32,257 nucleotides of DNA from the NCBI GenBank assembly GCA_910589555.1, contig CAJUTE010000031.1, positions 1-32,257 of the forward strand. The letters are read 5' to 3'. The DNA is from an uncultured Muribaculum sp. (lineage in GTDB: Bacteria > Bacteroidota > Bacteroidia > Bacteroidales > Muribaculaceae). A program made the translations under genes and the position numbers. Below, piece by piece: positions 29,361-32,257 of the stretch. A model generated the notes under the pieces. That model was not told where the DNA came from. It saw nothing but the letters and a program-made list of their open reading frames with translations, and did not search any database. Numbering within the stretch: the first letter of the stretch is position 1; each line of letters opens with the position of its first letter.

Positions 29361-32039
29361 ATGCTAATGAAAAAGTTTTTAACTCTTGCATTGGGTGCTG
29401 TTGCATTCTGTGCTTCGGTTACTGCCGACGCTCAGGAACGCAAATATTGGGATTTTACCAAGCCCCTTAGTGCTGAGACAGTTGCTAATCTGAAAGCCGA
29501 TGCCGCCAACTGGACTATCGGTGCCAAACCGCAGGAATTCCAAAATGAGGCGGGAGAGCAAGCCGGATGGTGTAATGCCGCTAAAATCACCGAGACAACC
29601 GCATTTATTGCAAACGGTGTTGAAATGCCTGAGTTCTCAGGATTGAAGGTTACCGCCAACGGATTCACCGGTTCTGATAACCTCCGTATCGGTATCCAGA
29701 CCGAGACACTTCGTAACCACGTAGGAGAAGGTGGTGGTGAGTATCTTCCCGCCAACGCCAACCGTCTCCGTCTTGGCAAGGACAAAATGGAACTTGTGCT
29801 TCCGGCATTGAAAGCCGGTCAAACTGTGACCATCAATTATTCTTCAGCAAAGCCTGCAGCTAATGACACCGGTCGCTATCTTTCAAGTGAGCAGATGACT
29901 GCTATTGACGGTGTTCCCGGCGGGGGCGCTGCGAGCGACTATGTGTCATACACTCGTTACGAAATCACATTCCAGGTGAATGATAACATCACTGAGCCTA
30001 CTGAAATTATAGTAAGACAGAATGGTGCCGGTTGCGACATCTATTCTATCTCTATCGATGGAGGCACTGATGTTGAAGAAGCTAAGAAGGTGGCTTTCGT
30101 CGGCAGCGCTGAGGATCTGCTGATGTCAGCTCTGGATGCATCTCGTCTTGATATAAATCTCATCGGTGCTGATGATGAAGTTTCTCTTGCCGATCTTCAG
30201 GCTTATGAGGCTGTGATTGTGTCAAACACTGTAGCCGCTGACGCCAAAATTGTTCCGGTGCTCAAGAGTGCTATCGCTCACCAGCCTATGGTTAACTTCA
30301 ACGCCGCTCTTTATGAGGCATGGGGTCTTGGCAAGGCTATTGTGTCAGATGCTCAGGGCGTGACATTAACCGACGGTTTTGCTGCCGATGAGACATTCGC
30401 TTCTATCGCTAATGGTGAAGCTCTTCTCATGGACGGAATGCTTTCTACAATCGAGCTCGGCGACTATTTCGCAAAAGATGCCGTGGTTGCAACTATCGAC
30501 GGCAAGGTGGCTATCCACCGTCATAACGCAGGTCGTAACACATATATCAATGTGCCGATGGATGCAGCTTGTATTCCCACATTTGATGGACCTAACGCAA
30601 TGTTCACAGAACTCGCTGTCTATGCAGCTTCAACCAAGAGAGAGGTTGTTGCCGCTACCGCTCCTAAAATCGAGCAGAAGAATGGCGATATGGAAACTAC
30701 AGTTACCATCACCGCTGCCAATGGCGCTGTGATCCACTACACTCTTGACGGTACTGAGCCTACCGCAGCAAGCCCCGTCTACACTGAGCCTCTCGTGCTT
30801 ACCGAGGCTAAGACCGTTAAGGCGATGGTTGAGCTCGACGGCTATTTCGACAGCCCTGTCGCTTCTGCTGAAGTCATCATCATGAGCAAGGTGGCTACTC
30901 CCACTTTCGACATGGTTAAGGATGAAAACTCCACTACCGTGACTATCGAATGTGCTACTCCCGGCACGCTGATTTTCTACAGCTACCGTGAATTCACTGA
31001 CACTATTAAGGCTCAGCTCTATGAAGGTCCGATCACTCTTTCTCAGGAGCCGACCCCCATCTATGCTATGGCTGCCGCTGAGAACTGCGTGCTCTCTGAC
31101 CTCGCTTCTGACTATGTGGCAATCAAGAGCTTGAACAAGAACACTATCCGCATGGATACCGTGTCACACTTCTCTGCTCATCAGGATGCATGGCTCCCCG
31201 CAGGCGAGAAATGCGCTTACTATGTATGGGGTCAGAAGAAAGGCTGGTCTTATTATTCAACTGAAATTGACCATTACGAAGATGGCGTAGACGCCGACAA
31301 CAATCCTGTACAGGTTCCTGTCTACAAGCCCGATCCCGCAGCAGTGAAAGAACACATCCCCAATGCTGCCAACGGCACTGAAAATGACTGGCGTTTCGTA
31401 TCGGCAGGACAGGCTCTGTGTCTTGAAGCCGGAACCGGTGATGACGGTGTAGGTTTCCCGTCTGATATCGATGGCAAAGGAAAAGGTCGTTATGCTGATA
31501 CCGCCGAGGATCTTATCGGTGGATTGTCTACTAAATACTTCATTGGAACAAAGGGCACTCTAAGCGGTGAGCCGTTGACTGCTGCTATTGAATCAGTGAA
31601 AGCATTCCCCGCTCCGTTTGACGTCGTTGTTTACACCGGCAACGGTAAGGGTGGCAACAAGTCTGCCGAACTCCAGATTTCTACCGATGGCAAGACCTGG
31701 ACAAAAGCTGCCGACCTGAAGGTATCGACCTATAAGCGCTACCTCAAGAAGAACCGCGTGTCTATTGACGATGCAGGCAACTATTATGTTCGTGTTGCAA
31801 ATATGAGCAATGACATGAACGTAGGCGACATCTACATCCTCAACAACGGTGAGGTTTCACAGAAGTACGATGCGGAATCAGGCATCGAGGATGTTGAAGT
31901 GGCAGAAGTTGAAGTTGTACGCACCGAAATCTACAACATCAGCGGTATGCTTATGCCGGAAATGATCCAAGGCATCAACATCGTTCGCACTTACTACTCC
32001 GACGGTTCAGTTAAGACCACCAAGGTCCTCAACCGTTAA
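29361..32039 (+). CDS. large secreted multidomain protein with chitobiase-C-like repeats and T9SS-like tail
   Basis: The protein has 892 residues; an ATG two codons later, giving MKKFLTLALG, is equally likely. A signal peptide ends near ADAQ (25). Residues about 26-235 form a beta-rich domain starting KYWDFTKPLS. Residues 243-425 look like a Rossmann-type, ThuA/amidotransferase-like fold (KVAFVGS, AYEAVIVSNTV, PMVNFNAALYEAWGLG). Residues about 433-508 match a chitobiase/hexosaminidase C-terminal-type repeat (GAVIHYTLDGTEPTAASPVY), with a weaker second copy at about 511-590. Residues 615-840 form another beta-sandwich-like region. The end (about 845-892) has GIEDV, EIYNISG, GINIVRTYYSDGSVKTTKVL, resembling a T9SS sorting tail. 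No catalytic motif is visible. It is transcribed alone, with its own promoter and terminator. Confidence 0.8.
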   Translation: MLMKKFLTLALGAVAFCASVTADAQERKYWDFTKPLSAETVANLKADAANWTIGAKPQEFQNEAGEQAGWCNAAKITETTAFIANGVEMPEFSGLKVTANGFTGSDNLRIGIQTETLRNHVGEGGGEYLPANANRLRLGKDKMELVLPALKAGQTVTINYSSAKPAANDTGRYLSSEQMTAIDGVPGGGAASDYVSYTRYEITFQVNDNITEPTEIIVRQNGAGCDIYSISIDGGTDVEEAKKVAFVGSAEDLLMSALDASRLDINLIGADDEVSLADLQAYEAVIVSNTVAADAKIVPVLKSAIAHQPMVNFNAALYEAWGLGKAIVSDAQGVTLTDGFAADETFASIANGEALLMDGMLSTIELGDYFAKDAVVATIDGKVAIHRHNAGRNTYINVPMDAACIPTFDGPNAMFTELAVYAASTKREVVAATAPKIEQKNGDMETTVTITAANGAVIHYTLDGTEPTAASPVYTEPLVLTEAKTVKAMVELDGYFDSPVASAEVIIMSKVATPTFDMVKDENSTTVTIECATPGTLIFYSYREFTDTIKAQLYEGPITLSQEPTPIYAMAAAENCVLSDLASDYVAIKSLNKNTIRMDTVSHFSAHQDAWLPAGEKCAYYVWGQKKGWSYYSTEIDHYEDGVDADNNPVQVPVYKPDPAAVKEHIPNAANGTENDWRFVSAGQALCLEAGTGDDGVGFPSDIDGKGKGRYADTAEDLIGGLSTKYFIGTKGTLSGEPLTAAIESVKAFPAPFDVVVYTGNGKGGNKSAELQISTDGKTWTKAADLKVSTYKRYLKKNRVSIDDAGNYYVRVANMSNDMNVGDIYILNNGEVSQKYDAESGIEDVEVAEVEVVRTEIYNISGMLMPEMIQGINIVRTYYSDGSVKTTKVLNR

Positions 32040-32051
32040 TCCACACCCATA

Positions 32052-32102
32052 AAGGGCCTCCGCCCTTGGACAGCGCCATGGCTCCCATGGCGCTGTCTTT
32101 TT
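32052..32102 (+). terminator. tandem hairpins with rho-independent terminator
   Basis: A small hairpin AAGGGC/GCCCTT (32052-32067) precedes a perfect 13-bp stem GACAGCGCCATGG (32069-32081) and its complement (32085-32097) with loop CTC, followed by TTTTT. It terminates the multidomain protein gene. Confidence 0.92.
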
Positions 32103-32108
32103 ATAGAT

Positions 32109-32202
32109 GATTCTTTCAGAATCAGAATAACCCTAATCTCGCAACCCGGGGTCTCGCCTTTGGCTCGGCCCCGGGCTACCAAAAGACGAATCCTCCGGAT
32201 TC
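32109..32202. repeat. three-hairpin element, right copy
   Basis: Hairpin A is GATTC-TTTCA-GAATC (32109-32123). Hairpin B has arms CCCGGGG (32145-32151) and CCCCGGG (32169-32175) with an inner GCC-TTT-GGC, followed by CTAC. Hairpin C has arms GAATCC and GGATTC with loop TCC (32188-32202). The order and spacing match 508-597, while several stem bases differ in a compensatory way. No gene is seen from 32103 to the window end. Confidence 0.75.
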
Positions 32203-32257
32203 AGCCCAATGCTATTAACTTAAGATTTTCATTTGAGACTTTTGCAAAAATGAAGAT

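Overview
The window looks like a chromosomal segment of a gut Bacteroidales bacterium, most likely of the Muribaculaceae or a close relative (family-level placement is inference). Supporting signs are: Bacteroidota-type promoters (TTTG, then a 19-21 nt spacer, then TAnnTTTG); few Shine-Dalgarno sites; two SusC/SusD pairs; surface lipoproteins with acidic residues after the lipobox cysteine; a PorQ-like type IX secretion (T9SS) protein; and a secreted protein with a T9SS-like C-terminal tail.

Layout. Positions 1-840 hold no convincing gene but are packed with short palindromes and one long inverted repeat. Positions 841-5635 carry housekeeping genes: porQ-like (minus strand), then on the plus strand a secreted TonB C-terminal-domain protein, a small conserved protein, a PlsC-type acyltransferase overlapping a nitrilase-family omega-amidase, a ThiS-like/ThiE-like pair that lacks family signature residues, and a HIT-family protein. 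Positions 5636-6425 contain a decayed DUF4143 ATPase remnant and a tRNA-Leu(CAG) on the minus strand with a clear promoter and terminator. A small HExxH protein follows. Positions 6962-12619 are a complete RND efflux operon (membrane fusion protein, pump, outer-membrane factor), convergent with a small P-loop kinase gene (12630-13130, minus).

Positions 13447-29112 form one co-directional block of seven genes with gaps of 4-22 nt: FAS1 lipoprotein (4 modules) - SusC - SusD - FAS1 lipoprotein - FAS1 lipoprotein - SusC - SusD. It starts at a consensus promoter and ends at a strong terminator. There is no glycoside hydrolase, polysaccharide lyase, peptidase, sulfatase, ECF sigma/anti-sigma pair or hybrid two-component regulator in it. 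The FAS1 proteins appear to occupy the place that surface glycan-binding lipoproteins take in ordinary polysaccharide utilization loci. This is the best candidate for an undescribed surface system here. A separate gene (29361-32039) encodes a large secreted multidomain protein with a T9SS-like tail.

Beyond genes, the most striking signal is a three-hairpin element found at both ends of the window (508-597 and 32109-32202). Hairpin order and loops are kept while stem bases change in a compensatory way. Related units fill 141-693.
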